This document shows, piece by piece, positions 10,129 through 20,743 of a DNA stretch of 64,000 bases; positions within the stretch are counted from its first letter, which is position 1, and each line of letters starts with the position of its first letter. The translations under genes were made by a program, and so were the position numbers. The notes under the pieces were generated by a model. The model did no database searches. It saw only the letters and a program-made list of their open reading frames with translations, and was not told the origin of the DNA. This DNA comes from Sporosarcina sp. BP05 (lineage in GTDB: Bacteria > Bacillota > Bacilli > Bacillales_A > Planococcaceae), in the NCBI RefSeq assembly GCF_014282005.1, contig NZ_JACFTD010000011.1, positions 30,881 to 94,880 of the forward strand, written 5' to 3'.

Positions 10129-10689
10129 ATGTTGACGACACTACTAATTGATGCGGGGCACGGTCCTGAGACAGCGGGAAAACGCTCACCAGACGGGCTA
10201 TTGCGGGAATTCAGCTTTAACAGTGCTGTTGCAGATCTTGTAAAACAATTTCTTATTGAAGAAGGCTTCACAGTCATTTTTGCACATAAAGCACAAGAAG
10301 ATGTACCACTTACCACAAGGATAAAGCTTGCCAACAGTCTTACTGTTGATGCATTTGTATCTATCCACGCAAATGCGTTTGGTAATGACTGGAACAGCGC
10401 TAATGGAATCGAGACATTTGTTTACCCTACAGCCAGTAAAGCGTCTATAGCACTTGCTTCCCTCGTGCAAAGTGCGTTAATAACAGCTTGCAATAGAACC
10501 GACCGCGGCGTGAAGAAAGCGAACTACGCTGTCCTACGTGAAACTCGGATACCCGCAATACTTATTGAATGCGGATTCATGACAAATCGAGAAGAAGCCG
10601 CGTTATTAATGAGGAAAGCATACAGGCTGCAGTGTGCAAGGGCAATTGCCCACGCACTATCAACTTGGATTTATCGAGGGAAAAAGTAA
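10129..10689 (+). CDS. N-acetylmuramoyl-L-alanine amidase (Amidase_3)
   Basis: Zinc-dependent peptidoglycan amidase catalytic domain, 186 aa. Visible zinc ligands: His in LIDAGHGP (residues 5-12), Glu in LREFSFN and His in VSIHANAFG; the catalytic Glu is in ILIECGFMTN. There is no signal peptide and no SPOR or cell-wall-binding repeat, so it resembles the stand-alone catalytic part of CwlC-type or phage enzymes, probably released by lysis or sporulation-related export. The ATG follows an ideal AAGGAGGGGAAG site. Divergent from hprK; downstream lies repeat DNA. The physiological role is uncertain. Confidence 0.85.
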   Translation: MLTTLLIDAGHGPETAGKRSPDGLLREFSFNSAVADLVKQFLIEEGFTVIFAHKAQEDVPLTTRIKLANSLTVDAFVSIHANAFGNDWNSANGIETFVYPTASKASIALASLVQSALITACNRTDRGVKKANYAVLRETRIPAILIECGFMTNREEAALLMRKAYRLQCARAIAHALSTWIYRGKK

Positions 10690-10707
10690 CAATATATGTT
10701 GAGATAA

Positions 10708-10800
10708 AGAATTCCATTGAATTCGCTACGGCGCTAGGGGGTGCCTTCCGCCCCTTGTAAGGCGTCTTCGCTAAGTTCACATAGGTATTCATTTGTTTAA
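10708..10800 (-). repeat. Interspersed repeat R4 (TGAATAC...GCGAATTCAATGG)
   Basis: On the minus strand: TGAATACCTATGTGAACTTA, GCGAAGACGCCTTACAAGG, then GGCGGAAGGCACC and TAGCGAATTCAATGG. Related sequences occur near 20095-20155, 41735-41855 and 62560-62625. No coding potential. Confidence 0.6.
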
Positions 10801-10804
10801 CATA

Positions 10805-11066
10805 TATATAGTTGGCACTATTTATTTGGAATCGACTAGGCGGTAAATCTCACCAGTATAACGAACAAATCTAGCGAAGAAGCGACACTAATGAAAGGCA
10901 GCCCAATATTGCCGCGTCCTGCGGCAAAGGCTGCACACCCGCATCCTGCAGGCGCCGGAGCAATCAGACCGACAGTGATCTTCTGACGGGCTGATTGCGA
11001 AAGCCATCACCAAGCGACAAAGCGGCGTTGGAAGAACATTCTATTTGTTAAGTGCCGACTATATAG
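10805..11066. repeat. R3 element with ATATAGT[T/C]GGCACT inverted ends
   Basis: About 260-bp non-coding element. Its left end ATATAGTTGGCACTATTTA and right end TTAAGTGCCGACTATATAG are near-perfect inverted repeats. It contains a GCCGCGTCCTGCGGCAAAGG module. A second, shorter copy sits at 62638-62840, again directly beside an R4 repeat. No ORF with a ribosome site. Confidence 0.65.
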
Positions 11067-11079
11067 TTTCATCCCAATG

Positions 11080-11127
11080 AAAAAGGACTGTTATTACACC
11101 GATTTTGGTGTAACAGCAGTCCTTTTT
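11080..11127. terminator. Terminator behind the YvlB/LiaX-like gene (bidirectional)
   Basis: AAAAAGGACTG with TTATTACACC pairs with GGTGTAACAG and CAGTCCTTTTT around a GATTTT loop. T-runs exist in both directions; mainly it ends the minus-strand gene at 11133. Confidence 0.88.
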
Positions 11128-11132
11128 ATACG

Positions 11133-12338
11133 TTATTCTTTTTTAGCGTTATAACAAACGAGAACTGAACCCGTTTTCGCTTCTCCAAAAATGTGTAACG
11201 GAGATGGATTTCCTTCTACGTCCTTTTTAAAACGGATTGTCCGATGTAACAATTGTTCCTGTTCGATAGTCCGATCGACATCATCAAGTTTCAAGTCCAA
11301 TCGCCCTATATTGGATGCAATTTCACCTGATAAGGCAACGCCTGTTGGAATGTAAATTTCAACTGTACCGCTTATTGTTTTTGCTTCAATTTTCTCTGCA
11401 GCCGGATCTGTCGTTGTAACGACGACATGTCCGTTTAATGATTGTGCCTCCACATCTTTCACAGCACCATCAATGTAAACGCGCCCGTTCAAGGTTTCTG
11501 CCTCAATTGTAGTAGCAGTCACACCAGTCAGACCGATTGAGCCATTCACGGTTTCGAACTCACCGTTGTTGAACGTCAATCCGGCAATCTCGATTTTCCC
11601 GTTTGCAGTCTTCACTTTTACCTTTTCGGCAGTTGCATCTTTCATTTTAAATGAGCCGTTCAGTAAACGTGCGGAAATTCTCGCGTAATCCTTTTTCGGG
11701 ATGAATAATTCAACATTTACTTGAACCATTTTCAAATCGCTTGAAATTCTTATTTTCCCTTCGTCATTAACGAACAGTAACTTATCAAGAAAATCGTTTT
11801 TCGCTTTTTCTTCTGATTCACTATTATAGGTTTTTACCGTGAAGTCTGCTCGTACTTCTTCCGTTTCCCCGGTATGGATTGTCACTTTACCGTTGTCGAT
11901 ATCAATGATGACTTCGTCGATTTCGGTTGCCGGCTTAGTTATTGTATGTTCGAACGTAACTGTATTGCCAAATGGCGAATCAAAGTCGAATGATTTCACT
12001 TTTTGAACAGCCGTCTGCATGAATTGCATGAATCTGTCTCCAACGTTCGTAAAATCCTTTGTCAAATCTTCAAGGAATTCATCCATAGAAGGCTGATTTT
12101 GATCCTCGTCTTCGATAACAGGCTCAGCCTTTTCAAATGGACCTTTTTTTTCTTGTTGTTTTGGTTCACTATATTGTTCTTCCAATTCTTGCGACTCTAC
12201 AGTAACCTTTTTAGCCTCAGCGTTTTTTTCCACTTGACCCGTTTTCCCTAATGTTTCTAGAAGTGTCAATGCTTCCTCGGTCGTGATCGTACCGTTTTCC
12301 AGCATTGCTAAAATCCGTTTCCGTTCATTTTGCATCAT
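11133..12338 (-). CDS. DUF4097 beta-helix protein with N-terminal SHOCT-like helix (YvlB/LiaX-like)
   Basis: A 401-aa cytosolic-looking protein. Residues 1-35 (ERKRILAMLENGTITTEEAL) are the short bihelical segment typical of YvlB and enterococcal LiaX, followed by an acidic linker (35-125). A repetitive DUF4097 beta-solenoid follows, with recurring NGxV/NGKI turns (TANGKIEIAG, TVNGSIGLTG, TLNGRVYIDG, SLNGHVVVTT). LiaX-like proteins act in cell-envelope stress sensing, which is the best inference here. No membrane segment is seen. It lies after uvrA on the same strand; B. subtilis yvlB is likewise near uvrAB. Confidence 0.8.
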   Translation of the reverse strand: MMQNERKRILAMLENGTITTEEALTLLETLGKTGQVEKNAEAKKVTVESQELEEQYSEPKQQEKKGPFEKAEPVIEDEDQNQPSMDEFLEDLTKDFTNVGDRFMQFMQTAVQKVKSFDFDSPFGNTVTFEHTITKPATEIDEVIIDIDNGKVTIHTGETEEVRADFTVKTYNSESEEKAKNDFLDKLLFVNDEGKIRISSDLKMVQVNVELFIPKKDYARISARLLNGSFKMKDATAEKVKVKTANGKIEIAGLTFNNGEFETVNGSIGLTGVTATTIEAETLNGRVYIDGAVKDVEAQSLNGHVVVTTTDPAAEKIEAKTISGTVEIYIPTGVALSGEIASNIGRLDLKLDDVDRTIEQEQLLHRTIRFKKDVEGNPSPLHIFGEAKTGSVLVCYNAKKE

Positions 12339-12420
12339 TACGCCCCCTAGTATTGTGGTGATCCGGATTTCTCCGTTATTTTATGACTATCTATATATAC
12401 GAGTGGATGTGGAAAAGGTT

Positions 12421-15294
12421 TCATTTCGAAACTTTTTCCGCATCTTCAATCATCATATCCATTCGTTTTCGTTCACGCTCAAGAACTGGTTTTAAATAAT
12501 AACCTGTATATGAAACTGTGGATTCTGCCACTTTTTCTGGCGTACCTGTTGCGATAATTTGCCCGCCTTTATCGCCACCTTCAGGCCCTATGTCGATAAT
12601 GTAATCGACAGTTTTAATAACGTCCAGATTATGCTCGATAACGAGTACAGTATTCCCTGTATCGACAAGGCGCTGCAATACAATAAGTAATTTGGCAATA
12701 TCATGGACATGAAGCCCCGTCGTCGGTTCGTCAAGAATATAAAACGATTTTCCATTCGAGCGCTTGTGCAGCTCAGAAGCAAGTTTCACCCGTTGCGCTT
12801 CCCCACCCGATAATGTTGTTGCCGGCTGGCCTAGATTAATATAACCTAGACCAACATCAACAATCGTCTGGAGCTTACGGCTAATTTTAGGTATATTTTC
12901 AAAAAACACGAGTGCATCATCTACCGTCATAGCAAGGACATCCGCAATATTTTTTCCTTTATAGGTTACTTCGAGTGTTTCTCTATTATATCGTTTTCCA
13001 TGACAAACTTCACAAGGTACATAGACGTCCGGTAAGAAGTGCATTTCGATTTTAATGATTCCATCGCCACGACAAGCTTCACAACGACCACCCTTAACGT
13101 TAAAGCTGAAGCGCCCTTTTTTATAACCGCGGACTTTGGCTTCGTTCGTAGAAGCAAACATATCCCGTACATCATCAAACATGCCTGTATAGGTCGCAGG
13201 ATTGGATCTCGGCGTCCGCCCAATTGGGGACTGGTCGATTTCAATGACTTTTTCAAGTTCTTCAAGCCCTATAGCAGATTTATATTGGCCCGGTTTCTGC
13301 TTAGAACGATTCAATTTCTGGGCGAGCACTTTGTAAAGTACTTGATTGATAAGCGTGCTTTTCCCCGATCCTGAAACACCTGTCACAGCTATGAATTGGC
13401 CTAGTGGAATATCTACATTTACATTTTTTAAATTATTTTCAGATGCACCTTTAATGACTATTTTTCGTCCATCCAGTTTACGTCTTTCCAACGGCAGCGG
13501 GATAAACTTCTTGCCACTCAAGTATTGACCTGTCAGTGAGTTAGGGTCATTCATCACTTTTTCAGGTGTACCTGCAGAAACGATTTCTCCCCCCGCAACA
13601 CCCGCACCAGGTCCGATATCAATTAAATAATCGGCAGCCATCATCGTATCTTCATCATGCTCAACTACAATCAATGTATTGCCGATGTCGCGCATACTTT
13701 TCAATGTACCAATTAAGCGGTCGTTATCGCGCTGATGAAGTCCAATAGATGGTTCATCTAAAATATAAAGAACGCCCGTCAGTCTTGAACCAATTTGCGT
13801 TGCCAATCGAATCCGCTGTGCTTCTCCGCCAGATAGCGTTCCAGCCGCCCTCGATAACGACAAATAATCGAGTCCAACATTAATTAGGAATCCAAGACGC
13901 TCTTCGATTTCACGTAATATAAGCTTCGCAATTTGCTTATCTTTTTCTGACAGCACAAGATTTTTGAAAAACTGGTCTGCCTCAGTAATAGACAATTCCG
14001 TAACTTTTCCAACATGTATGCCATTCACTTTTACCGCGAGCGACTCTTCCTTTAAACGGTATCCGGCACATGTTGGACACGGCCTCTGTGACATATACTT
14101 CTCCATCTGTTCTCGGATATAATCTGAAGAGGTTTCTTTATAGCGACGTTCTACATTTGCCAAAACACCTTCGAAGTAGATATTGCTATCTCTCGTGCCA
14201 CCAAATTCGTTAGTGTAACGGAATCGAATTTTTTCATCTTTTGAGCCATTTAATATTTTATCAAGTTCATCGTCTGCCAATTCATTTACCGGCACATCCA
14301 TGGATATGCCAAAATGATCCGCAACAGTTTTTAAGAGTTCCGGATAGTATTGTGAACTTGTCGGTTCCCACGGCGCAATCGCATGATCTTTTAACGATAG
14401 CGTTAGGTCTGGCATGATTAATTCCGGGTCAACTTCTTGCTTTGTCCCCAGCCCATCACATTCCTGACAAGCACCAAATGGACTGTTGAATGAAAACATT
14501 CTTGGTTCAAGTTCACCAATTGAAAATCCGCATAATGGGCAAGCATGATGTTCACTGAACAAGAGTTCTTCCCCGTCCATGACGTCAACCAATACAGTTC
14601 CATCCGCGAGACGAAGCGCTGATTCAAGAGAGTCGCTTAGGCGTGCAGCAATATCTTCTTTCATAACAATCCGGTCGATGACAACTTCTATCGTATGCTT
14701 CTTGTTTTTGTTCAATTCAATATTGTCGTCGAGGTCTATGATTTCACCGTTGACACGAATTCGCACATACCCTTGTTTCTTAATGTCTTCGATTAATTTT
14801 ACATGTGTTCCTTTACGACCTGATACAATAGGTGCCAGAACTTGAATACGTGCACGCTCCGGTAATTTCATAAGGTGGTCAACCATTTGCTCAATTGTCT
14901 GTGACGAAATTTCCGTTCCGTGAATCGGGCAGATTGGTTTGCCTACACGAGCATAAAGAAGACGGAGATAGTCGTATATTTCCGTCGCAGTTCCGACGGT
15001 CGAGCGGGGATTGCGGCTTGTCGTCTTTTGATCAATTGAAATTGCAGGGGATAGTCCTTCAATGACATCCACATCCGGCTTGTCCATCTGACCTAGAAAC
15101 TGTCTTGCATAAGAAGATAGTGATTCAACGTACCTCCGCTGTCCTTCAGCGTAAATTGTATCGAATGCGAGTGAAGATTTTCCCGACCCCGAAAGTCCTG
15201 TCATGACGACCAATTTGTCACGTGGAATATTTATGTCAATGTTCTTTAAATTATTCGCGCGTGCGCCTTGTATGATGATTTCTTTATTCTTCAT
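12421..15294 (-). CDS. uvrA: Excinuclease ABC subunit A
   Basis: UvrA, the damage-sensing ATPase of nucleotide excision repair; it forms UvrA2 and loads UvrB. Two ABC modules are visible: Walker [10 protein letters not shown] (about residue 33) and GVSGSGKST (about 640), and two LSGGEAQR signatures. Two zinc modules show CPLC...CQEC (about 253-280) and CEAC...CEVC (about 738-764). Length 957 aa is normal. It starts 8 bp after the uvrB stop, so the two form an operon with uvrB first. The C-terminus is lysine/glutamate rich as usual. Confidence 0.98.
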   Translation of the reverse strand: MKNKEIIIQGARANNLKNIDINIPRDKLVVMTGLSGSGKSSLAFDTIYAEGQRRYVESLSSYARQFLGQMDKPDVDVIEGLSPAISIDQKTTSRNPRSTVGTATEIYDYLRLLYARVGKPICPIHGTEISSQTIEQMVDHLMKLPERARIQVLAPIVSGRKGTHVKLIEDIKKQGYVRIRVNGEIIDLDDNIELNKNKKHTIEVVIDRIVMKEDIAARLSDSLESALRLADGTVLVDVMDGEELLFSEHHACPLCGFSIGELEPRMFSFNSPFGACQECDGLGTKQEVDPELIMPDLTLSLKDHAIAPWEPTSSQYYPELLKTVADHFGISMDVPVNELADDELDKILNGSKDEKIRFRYTNEFGGTRDSNIYFEGVLANVERRYKETSSDYIREQMEKYMSQRPCPTCAGYRLKEESLAVKVNGIHVGKVTELSITEADQFFKNLVLSEKDKQIAKLILREIEERLGFLINVGLDYLSLSRAAGTLSGGEAQRIRLATQIGSRLTGVLYILDEPSIGLHQRDNDRLIGTLKSMRDIGNTLIVVEHDEDTMMAADYLIDIGPGAGVAGGEIVSAGTPEKVMNDPNSLTGQYLSGKKFIPLPLERRKLDGRKIVIKGASENNLKNVNVDIPLGQFIAVTGVSGSGKSTLINQVLYKVLAQKLNRSKQKPGQYKSAIGLEELEKVIEIDQSPIGRTPRSNPATYTGMFDDVRDMFASTNEAKVRGYKKGRFSFNVKGGRCEACRGDGIIKIEMHFLPDVYVPCEVCHGKRYNRETLEVTYKGKNIADVLAMTVDDALVFFENIPKISRKLQTIVDVGLGYINLGQPATTLSGGEAQRVKLASELHKRSNGKSFYILDEPTTGLHVHDIAKLLIVLQRLVDTGNTVLVIEHNLDVIKTVDYIIDIGPEGGDKGGQIIATGTPEKVAESTVSYTGYYLKPVLERERKRMDMMIEDAEKVSK

Positions 15295-15301
15295 AAAAAC
15301 C

Positions 15302-17284
15302 CTACCTTTCAGCCTTCAATTCCATGATCGTATCCCTTAGTTCAGCAGCACGTTCGAAGTCGAGTGCTTTCGCCGCCTCTTTCATCTCTTTTTCCAAAGT
15401 GACAAGAAGCGTTGTCTTTTCGTCTTTTGTCAATTTCTTGCCCTGTGTTACTTTTTCTAAATAGGAAATAGCTTCTTCTGATACTGCGGTTGCGCGAATC
15501 ACATCACGGATTTCCTTTTTAATTGTCGTCGGCGTTATGCCATGCTCTTCATTGTATTTTCGTTGAATATCCCGACGTCGCTCCGTTTCACCAATTGCCT
15601 TCGCCATGGAGTCCGTCACCCTATCTGCATACAAAATAACATGTCCATTGGAGTTACGGGCAGCGCGGCCCATCGTCTGAATAAGTGCTCGCTCAGAACG
15701 AAGAAATCCTTCTTTATCTGCATCTAAGATTACAACAAGTGATACCTCTGGAATATCTATCCCTTCCCTTAAGAGGTTAATCCCTACTAAGACATCATAT
15801 GTGCCTATTCGCAGTTCTCGTAACGTTTCAATTCGTTCAAGTGTTTTAATATCAGAATGAAGGTATTGAACTTTTATACCAATTTCCTTCAAGTAATCGG
15901 TCAAGTCTTCGGACATTTTCTTTGTTAACGTCGTAATTAAAACTCGTTCGTTCTTTTTCGTCCGTTCTCTAATTTGACCTATCAAATCATCAATCTGTCC
16001 TTCAATTGGACGGATTTCAATCGTCGGATCTAGTAGTCCAGTCGGGCGGATAATTTGTTGAACCATTTCGGGAGTGTGCTCGATTTCGTAAGGACCTGGT
16101 GTCGCAGAAACATAAATCGCTTCGTGGACATGGTCTTCGAATTCTTGGAATGTCAGCGGTCTGTTGTCGAGTGCTGAAGGCAGACGGAAACCATGTTCAA
16201 CAAGGACATTTTTCCGTGCCTGGTCACCGTTATACATACCGCGGATTTGTGGTAGTGAGACATGACTTTCATCAACAATAATAAGAAAGTCATCTGGGAA
16301 ATAGTCAAGCAGCGTATACGGGATCGCTCCAGCAGGACGAAGCGTTAAATGGCGAGAATAGTTTTCGATACCCGAACAGAAGCCCATTTCCCGCATCATT
16401 TCAAGATCATAGCGTGTCCGCTGTTCAAGGCGCTGTGCTTCCAACAGTTTGTCCTGGGAACGAAATTCTTTCAAACGTTCTTCTAGTTCTATCTCAATGT
16501 TCTCAATTGCCTTGACCATCTTTTCTTCACCGGTGACAAAGTGAGATGCGGGGAATATGGCGACGTGTTCACGTTCGCCGAGAATTTCACCTGTCAGTGA
16601 GTCCACTTCGCGAATCCGTTCGATTTCATCCCCGAAAAACTCGATTCGTAAGCAATGTTCATCCTGGGATGCTGGCAAAAGTTCAACAACATCGCCGCGT
16701 ACTCGGAACGTCCCCCGAGTGAAGCTTATGTCATTCCGTTCGTATTGAATATCTACAAATCTACGTAACAGTTCATTACGTCCGATTTCCATACCTGGAC
16801 GGAGAGATACAACATGTGCGCTGTATTCTTCTGGGGAACCTAGGCCGTAAATGCAGGAGACAGAGGCTACAATGAGCACGTCATTCCTTTCAAATAAGGA
16901 AGATGTGGCAGAGTGTCGCAATTTATCAATTTCGTCATTGATACTTGAGTCTTTTTCAATAAAGGTGTCGGTATGTGCAATATACGCTTCTGGCTGATAA
17001 TAATCATAGAAACTGACGAAATATTCAACAGCATTATCAGGAAAAAACTCTTTAAATTCACTATATAATTGACCCGCTAATGTTTTGTTGTGAGCCATAA
17101 CGAGAGTCGGTTTATTAATTTCCGTTAAGACATTCGAAACCGTGAACGTCTTCCCAGTCCCGGTTGCACCGAGCAAAGTTTGGTGCTTCTCACCTCGGTT
17201 ATGTCCTTCTACTAGTTGTGCGATTGCAGACGGCTGATCGCCTTGTGGTGTATAAGGGGCTTGCAAATTGAATTTTCCGATCAT
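15302..17284 (-). CDS. uvrB: Excinuclease ABC subunit B
   Basis: UvrB, the helicase-like damage-verification subunit that receives DNA from UvrA and recruits UvrC. Walker A GATGTGKT is at about residues 39-46; a YYQPEAYI segment marks the beta-hairpin; helicase motifs [15 protein letters not shown] and QTMGRAARN follow. The C-terminal UVR motif ([20 protein letters not shown]) is intact. Length 660 aa is standard. The ATG at 17284 follows GGAGGTTTTTCCG. First gene of the uvrB-uvrA pair. Confidence 0.98.
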   Translation of the reverse strand: MIGKFNLQAPYTPQGDQPSAIAQLVEGHNRGEKHQTLLGATGTGKTFTVSNVLTEINKPTLVMAHNKTLAGQLYSEFKEFFPDNAVEYFVSFYDYYQPEAYIAHTDTFIEKDSSINDEIDKLRHSATSSLFERNDVLIVASVSCIYGLGSPEEYSAHVVSLRPGMEIGRNELLRRFVDIQYERNDISFTRGTFRVRGDVVELLPASQDEHCLRIEFFGDEIERIREVDSLTGEILGEREHVAIFPASHFVTGEEKMVKAIENIEIELEERLKEFRSQDKLLEAQRLEQRTRYDLEMMREMGFCSGIENYSRHLTLRPAGAIPYTLLDYFPDDFLIIVDESHVSLPQIRGMYNGDQARKNVLVEHGFRLPSALDNRPLTFQEFEDHVHEAIYVSATPGPYEIEHTPEMVQQIIRPTGLLDPTIEIRPIEGQIDDLIGQIRERTKKNERVLITTLTKKMSEDLTDYLKEIGIKVQYLHSDIKTLERIETLRELRIGTYDVLVGINLLREGIDIPEVSLVVILDADKEGFLRSERALIQTMGRAARNSNGHVILYADRVTDSMAKAIGETERRRDIQRKYNEEHGITPTTIKKEIRDVIRATAVSEEAISYLEKVTQGKKLTKDEKTTLLVTLEKEMKEAAKALDFERAAELRDTIMELKAER

Positions 17285-17378
17285 CGGAAAAACCTCCTCT
17301 ATCAGTTACTTCTATCTTATCACTTTACTCATCTTTTGACGAGCAAAAAGCGAACGTACGTTTTTTCACTAATTCCCG

Positions 17379-17555
17379 ACGTTTGTTGATTAACCATTTA
17401 GTTACATAAAACACTGGTGAGAAGGGCTTGATTACCTTCATTTTCACTGGACTATTTTCGGCCCGCTTACGGCTATCTATTCATGACAGATTTACTGAGG
17501 GGGTCCTAGTGTGTGATCAAGTTATTGCTGGTTACTTTGGTTAATCAACAGGCGT
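17379..17555 (-). mobile_element. 177-bp deletion derivative of the TCTGTTGATTAACCA element
   Basis: Ends TTTGTTGATTAACC and GGTTAATCAACAGG are inverted repeats. The left about 130 bp matches the reverse complement of the right end of the 24353-25089 element (including CTTGAT, TTTTCACTGGACTA and TCATGACAGATTTACTGAGG); the last about 45 bp match the reverse complement of its left end (GATCAAGTTATT, TGGTTAC). So the middle of the long form has been lost. Imperfect flanking direct repeats (CTAATTCCC on the left, CTAATTTTCCC on the right) resemble a target duplication. Confidence 0.85.
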
Positions 17556-17585
17556 GCTAATTTTCCCATTTTATAAAACACACAG

Positions 17586-17622
17586 AAAAAAACGCTGCAT
17601 GTCTATTCAACATGTAGCGTCC
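17586..17622 (-). terminator. Terminator of the IDEAL-domain gene
   Basis: ACGCT-x-CATGT / ACATGT-x-AGCGT hairpin with a minus-strand T-run (seven A on plus), directly after the small gene at 17632. Confidence 0.8.
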
Positions 17623-17631
17623 TAACATTTT

Positions 17632-17868
17632 TCAATCATTCTCTTCAAGTTTTCCCAGTCTTTCGGAATACGTTAGGAATGCGCTTTCATCCCGACAGTC
17701 AAGCGCAAGGTCGATAAATCCCATAATCCTGGTCTTCGTTTGCTCTCTGTGTATATGCTTCAAAAAAAGATCCAAATAAATTTCATTCAACAGCTTTTCC
17801 GCTTGGAGCGAAGTACTGTTTTTCCCTACAGCTTTCAAAAACTCGGCATATGAATAATTGTTCTCCAT
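17632..17868 (-). CDS. IDEAL-domain small protein
   Basis: A 78-aa protein whose second half (MGFIDLALDCRDESAFLTYS) fits the short IDEAL domain found in Bacillales proteins such as YpiB and ComK-associated regulators. The N-terminus (YSYAEFLKAVGKNSTSLQAE) is helical. The IDEAL motif is usually a protein-interaction segment; the partner is unknown. I chose the ATG at 17868 because AGGGG is 8 bases upstream; a GTG three codons earlier is also possible. It is monocistronic, with its own terminator, between uvrB and ecsB. Confidence 0.72.
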   Translation of the reverse strand: MENNYSYAEFLKAVGKNSTSLQAEKLLNEIYLDLFLKHIHREQTKTRIMGFIDLALDCRDESAFLTYSERLGKLEEND

Positions 17869-18013
17869 CCCTATCACCCCTGCTGCCTTTTATTTAGTAT
17901 ATCTAATTTCAGAGATAAGTTGCAAGGTTTTTCGGAATATTCTCTTTTTTTATTTAGTCATATTTTATTAAAGAAACGCCCCGCCTGCAATTGATTGCAA
18001 ACGGGACGACTTT

Positions 18014-19225
18014 TCACTCATATTCTTTATTTTCCACAGTCAATCTAATCGTTGCCTCAGAGATGATGAGGATGACAGCCCCGACAAGGAATGTTGTTAC
18101 AGAAACCCCATACAGATACAGTGCTGCACATATAACTACTGCCGCCTGAATCCATTGGACTGTACGAACGATTCTTTTAATTGCACCTGGACGGGTGTCT
18201 TCCTTTTCAGGAAACAGCATATCCATCCGGAAATCGTCCCCGGCCCGCAATGCGTGGATAAGTTGTACGGCAGAGGCAAATGCAAGTGCTCCCGCGAATA
18301 TGAACACGACAATCGGGAACGGGATGAAAATCGCCCCAAGTGCTGATAAAGCAGTAAGCCTTACCCATAGCCAAAAAATATCATCTGTACGGATAAATGT
18401 GCGTCTGATTAGATACGTTTGCGCAACAGGCTTATTGAAGTTCGGTGACCCCGTTGCAAAACCAATCCACGCCCTTCTACTAATGGATCCTTTCAAATGT
18501 GGAACGTCTGTGAAGTAGTTGGCAAAACGGTAAAAACGCATCATTCGATTTTGTTCGAGTGCAATGAAATGATCGTAAGGAAACGGTTTTAGCATCCTCT
18601 TATTTCGCCAATACAAGTTGTACATACCAATAAGTATAGCAATAACCGGAAGAATAAGAGGACTTCCTGCAAGACCAACATAAATTATGGATCCCGCCAA
18701 TAAAAATCGGACGACCCTATCTAGCCAGATCCCTTTCCCATCCAAAGCATGTCTGAAATTATATTCCGACTCAATGAATACTCGCTTAATGACCAGCAAC
18801 AAAATTGCGGTGACGATGTACTCCATCTTCGATCCTGTCCCTGTAGCTGAAAGTAATGGCAGCGCAACAATATATAAAATAAATGGTAATGGCAATTGTG
18901 AATAAAAGCTCCAACTCAAAGCCCGTTTCATATACGTAATAAGCTTTTGTTCCAGTGGCAGGAAATAAACCGTGTCCGCAGGTTTCAATAGCGTCACTGG
19001 CGGCGAAAAGGCGAGCGCTAGTCCAAGTATGATAGCCGTAAGCAGCGCCGCTGGGAACTCTGCTGGCACTTCCTTCAACCATTCGCTATACGTATAGCCC
19101 CCCGCCCCGATTGTGAAGACAAGGACAATTGCCAAATGACCTGTAAATACATATTTTAAATACTTTTGGAGCTCGGTTATATAATGGACGAACCGGGATC
19201 CCCATATTTCACGCAAATTGTTCAT
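18014..19225 (-). CDS. ecsB: ABC transporter permease EcsB
   Basis: Membrane subunit of the Ecs transporter, required in B. subtilis for efficient protein secretion, competence and intramembrane proteolysis by RasP. The 403-aa sequence has about ten hydrophobic segments in pairs and ends in a charged tail (TVENKEYE). Its start overlaps the end of ecsA by 17 bp. Organisation ecsA-ecsB, with hit divergent on the other side, is that of B. subtilis. The transported substrate is not established. Confidence 0.9.
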   Translation of the reverse strand: MNNLREIWGSRFVHYITELQKYLKYVFTGHLAIVLVFTIGAGGYTYSEWLKEVPAEFPAALLTAIILGLALAFSPPVTLLKPADTVYFLPLEQKLITYMKRALSWSFYSQLPLPFILYIVALPLLSATGTGSKMEYIVTAILLLVIKRVFIESEYNFRHALDGKGIWLDRVVRFLLAGSIIYVGLAGSPLILPVIAILIGMYNLYWRNKRMLKPFPYDHFIALEQNRMMRFYRFANYFTDVPHLKGSISRRAWIGFATGSPNFNKPVAQTYLIRRTFIRTDDIFWLWVRLTALSALGAIFIPFPIVVFIFAGALAFASAVQLIHALRAGDDFRMDMLFPEKEDTRPGAIKRIVRTVQWIQAAVVICAALYLYGVSVTTFLVGAVILIISEATIRLTVENKEYE

Positions 19226-19964
19226 TATCTGTTTCCTCTGTCATCGCAATATACAAGTCATCCAGTGATGCGCCAGGACGTCCAAATGCCTTTCTCAAGT
19301 CATCCATCGTTCCTTCCGCTCGCACCCGTCCTTCGTGCAGCAAAATGATTCTGTCGCAATGTTTTTCCGCAGTTGCCAATACATGCGTTGACATGAGAAT
19401 AGAAGCCCCATTTTCTGTTCTCTGCGTCATCTGTTCTAAAAGTGATTTGATGCCGATTGGATCGAGGCCGACAAATGGTTCATCGATAATATATAATGAT
19501 GGATTAACGAGGAAAGCACACATGATCATTACTTTTTGACGCATCCCTTTTGAAAAATGCGCTGGGAACCAGTTTAGACGTTTCTCCATCCGGAATTCCC
19601 GGAGCAACTCATCCGATCTCGCTTCAAACACTTCTTTATCAAGGTCGTATGCCATCGCTGTTAGTTCAAGATGTTCTCGCAGCGTCAATTCTTCATAGAG
19701 TATCGGCGTTTCAGGAATATAAGTGAACGCCTTCCTATACTTTTCGGGATCTTCACTGAATGTCACCCCGTTAACACGAATTTCTCCCTTATGTGGATTC
19801 ATTAATCCGATAATATGTTTAATAGTTGTACTTTTCCCCGCCCCATTTAGTCCAATCAGACCCACTAACTCACCATGTCCGATGTTAAATGATAAATCAT
19901 ACAGAACGGGTTTACGTGTGTAACCGCCTGTTACGTCTTGTAATTCAAGAATTTCCATATCCAT
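19209..19964 (-). CDS. ecsA: ABC transporter ATP-binding protein EcsA
   Basis: ATPase subunit of the Ecs transporter, 251 aa. Walker A GLNGAGKST is at about residues 37-45, the signature FSKGMRQKV at about 138, Walker B LYIIDEPFVGLD at about 155 and the switch region STHVLATAEKHCD. The signature is the SKGMRQK variant common in ABC-2-type ATPases. The start ATG follows GGAGGATGGATATGG-like sequence upstream. First gene of ecsAB, divergent from hit. Confidence 0.94.
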   Translation of the reverse strand: MDMEILELQDVTGGYTRKPVLYDLSFNIGHGELVGLIGLNGAGKSTTIKHIIGLMNPHKGEIRVNGVTFSEDPEKYRKAFTYIPETPILYEELTLREHLELTAMAYDLDKEVFEARSDELLREFRMEKRLNWFPAHFSKGMRQKVMIMCAFLVNPSLYIIDEPFVGLDPIGIKSLLEQMTQRTENGASILMSTHVLATAEKHCDRIILLHEGRVRAEGTMDDLRKAFGRPGASLDDLYIAMTEETDNEQFA

Positions 19965-20049
19965 CCTCCATTCTTCTATTCATTTTAGCAAAAAACGGTT
20001 TAAAAAGCTTTCTCCTTCATACAACTATATAGAATGATTGCATTGAATA

Positions 20050-20160
20050 ACGATTGGGCCTGCAGGATGCAGATCATGCAGTCGTTGCGACACGACGTCG
20101 CTAACTTAGACTGCCTTCCTTTACCTGTAAGGCGCCTACGCTAGTCTGTTTACCCTCTTC
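20050..20160. repeat. Interspersed repeat modules between ecsA and hit
   Basis: Contains GGGCCTGCAGGATGCAG and, on the minus strand, AGACTAGCGTAGGCGCC followed by TTACAGG, matching the R4 and CCTGCAGGATG modules seen elsewhere in the window. No gene is seen here. Confidence 0.5.
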
Positions 20161-20224
20161 AATATTTCAACCTATATCTTAAATTATGCTACACTTGTCC
20201 CATTCATGAAAAGGAGTGGTGAAA

Positions 20225-20650
20225 ATGACTGCTTGTATTTTTTGTAAAATCATTGAAGGAACAATCCCGAGCGTAAAAGTTTATGAAGATGAGCATGTAC
20301 TCGCCTTCATGGATATTATGCCTGTAACGACAGGACATGTGCTTCTCATCCCGAAAACACATCGTGAAAATATCTATGATTTAACTGCTGAAGAAGCAGC
20401 CCAACTATTTTCTGTCGTACCCAAAATCGCCAATGCGCTAAAAGATGAATTCAAACCAGCAGGTATGAATTTATTGCAAAACAATGGCGCATTTGCAGGA
20501 CAAGCCGTCTTCCATTCCCATCTGCATTTCATCCCTCGCTATGATGAAACCGACGGATTCCAACCAACTTTTGAGACGAAGGAATCTGAAACAAGTGTAG
20601 AACGAATTCAGGAGATTGCAGCTGGAATTCGAAGAAAGTTAGAACAATAA
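20225..20650 (+). CDS. hit: HIT-family nucleotide hydrolase
   Basis: Histidine-triad protein, predicted purine-nucleoside phosphoramidase/AMP-lysine-type hydrolase. The triad FHSHLHFIPRY (H-x-H-x-H) is at about residues 97-107, and the N-terminal CIFCKIIEGTIPS carries the usual CxxC. Length 141 aa. The ATG at 20225 follows AAAAGGAGTGGTGAAA; the upstream in-frame GTG lies inside that ribosome site and is rejected. Divergent from ecsAB, as in B. subtilis. Physiological substrate unknown. Confidence 0.93.
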   Translation: MTACIFCKIIEGTIPSVKVYEDEHVLAFMDIMPVTTGHVLLIPKTHRENIYDLTAEEAAQLFSVVPKIANALKDEFKPAGMNLLQNNGAFAGQAVFHSHLHFIPRYDETDGFQPTFETKESETSVERIQEIAAGIRRKLEQ

Positions 20651-20743
20651 GCTTGCAAGTTATCTGAATACCGTGTAAGATTCATAATAAGTTTTTCGCT
20701 GTCGATCATGAGGATACGTCAGGAAAAACTCAAAAAAACAGAT

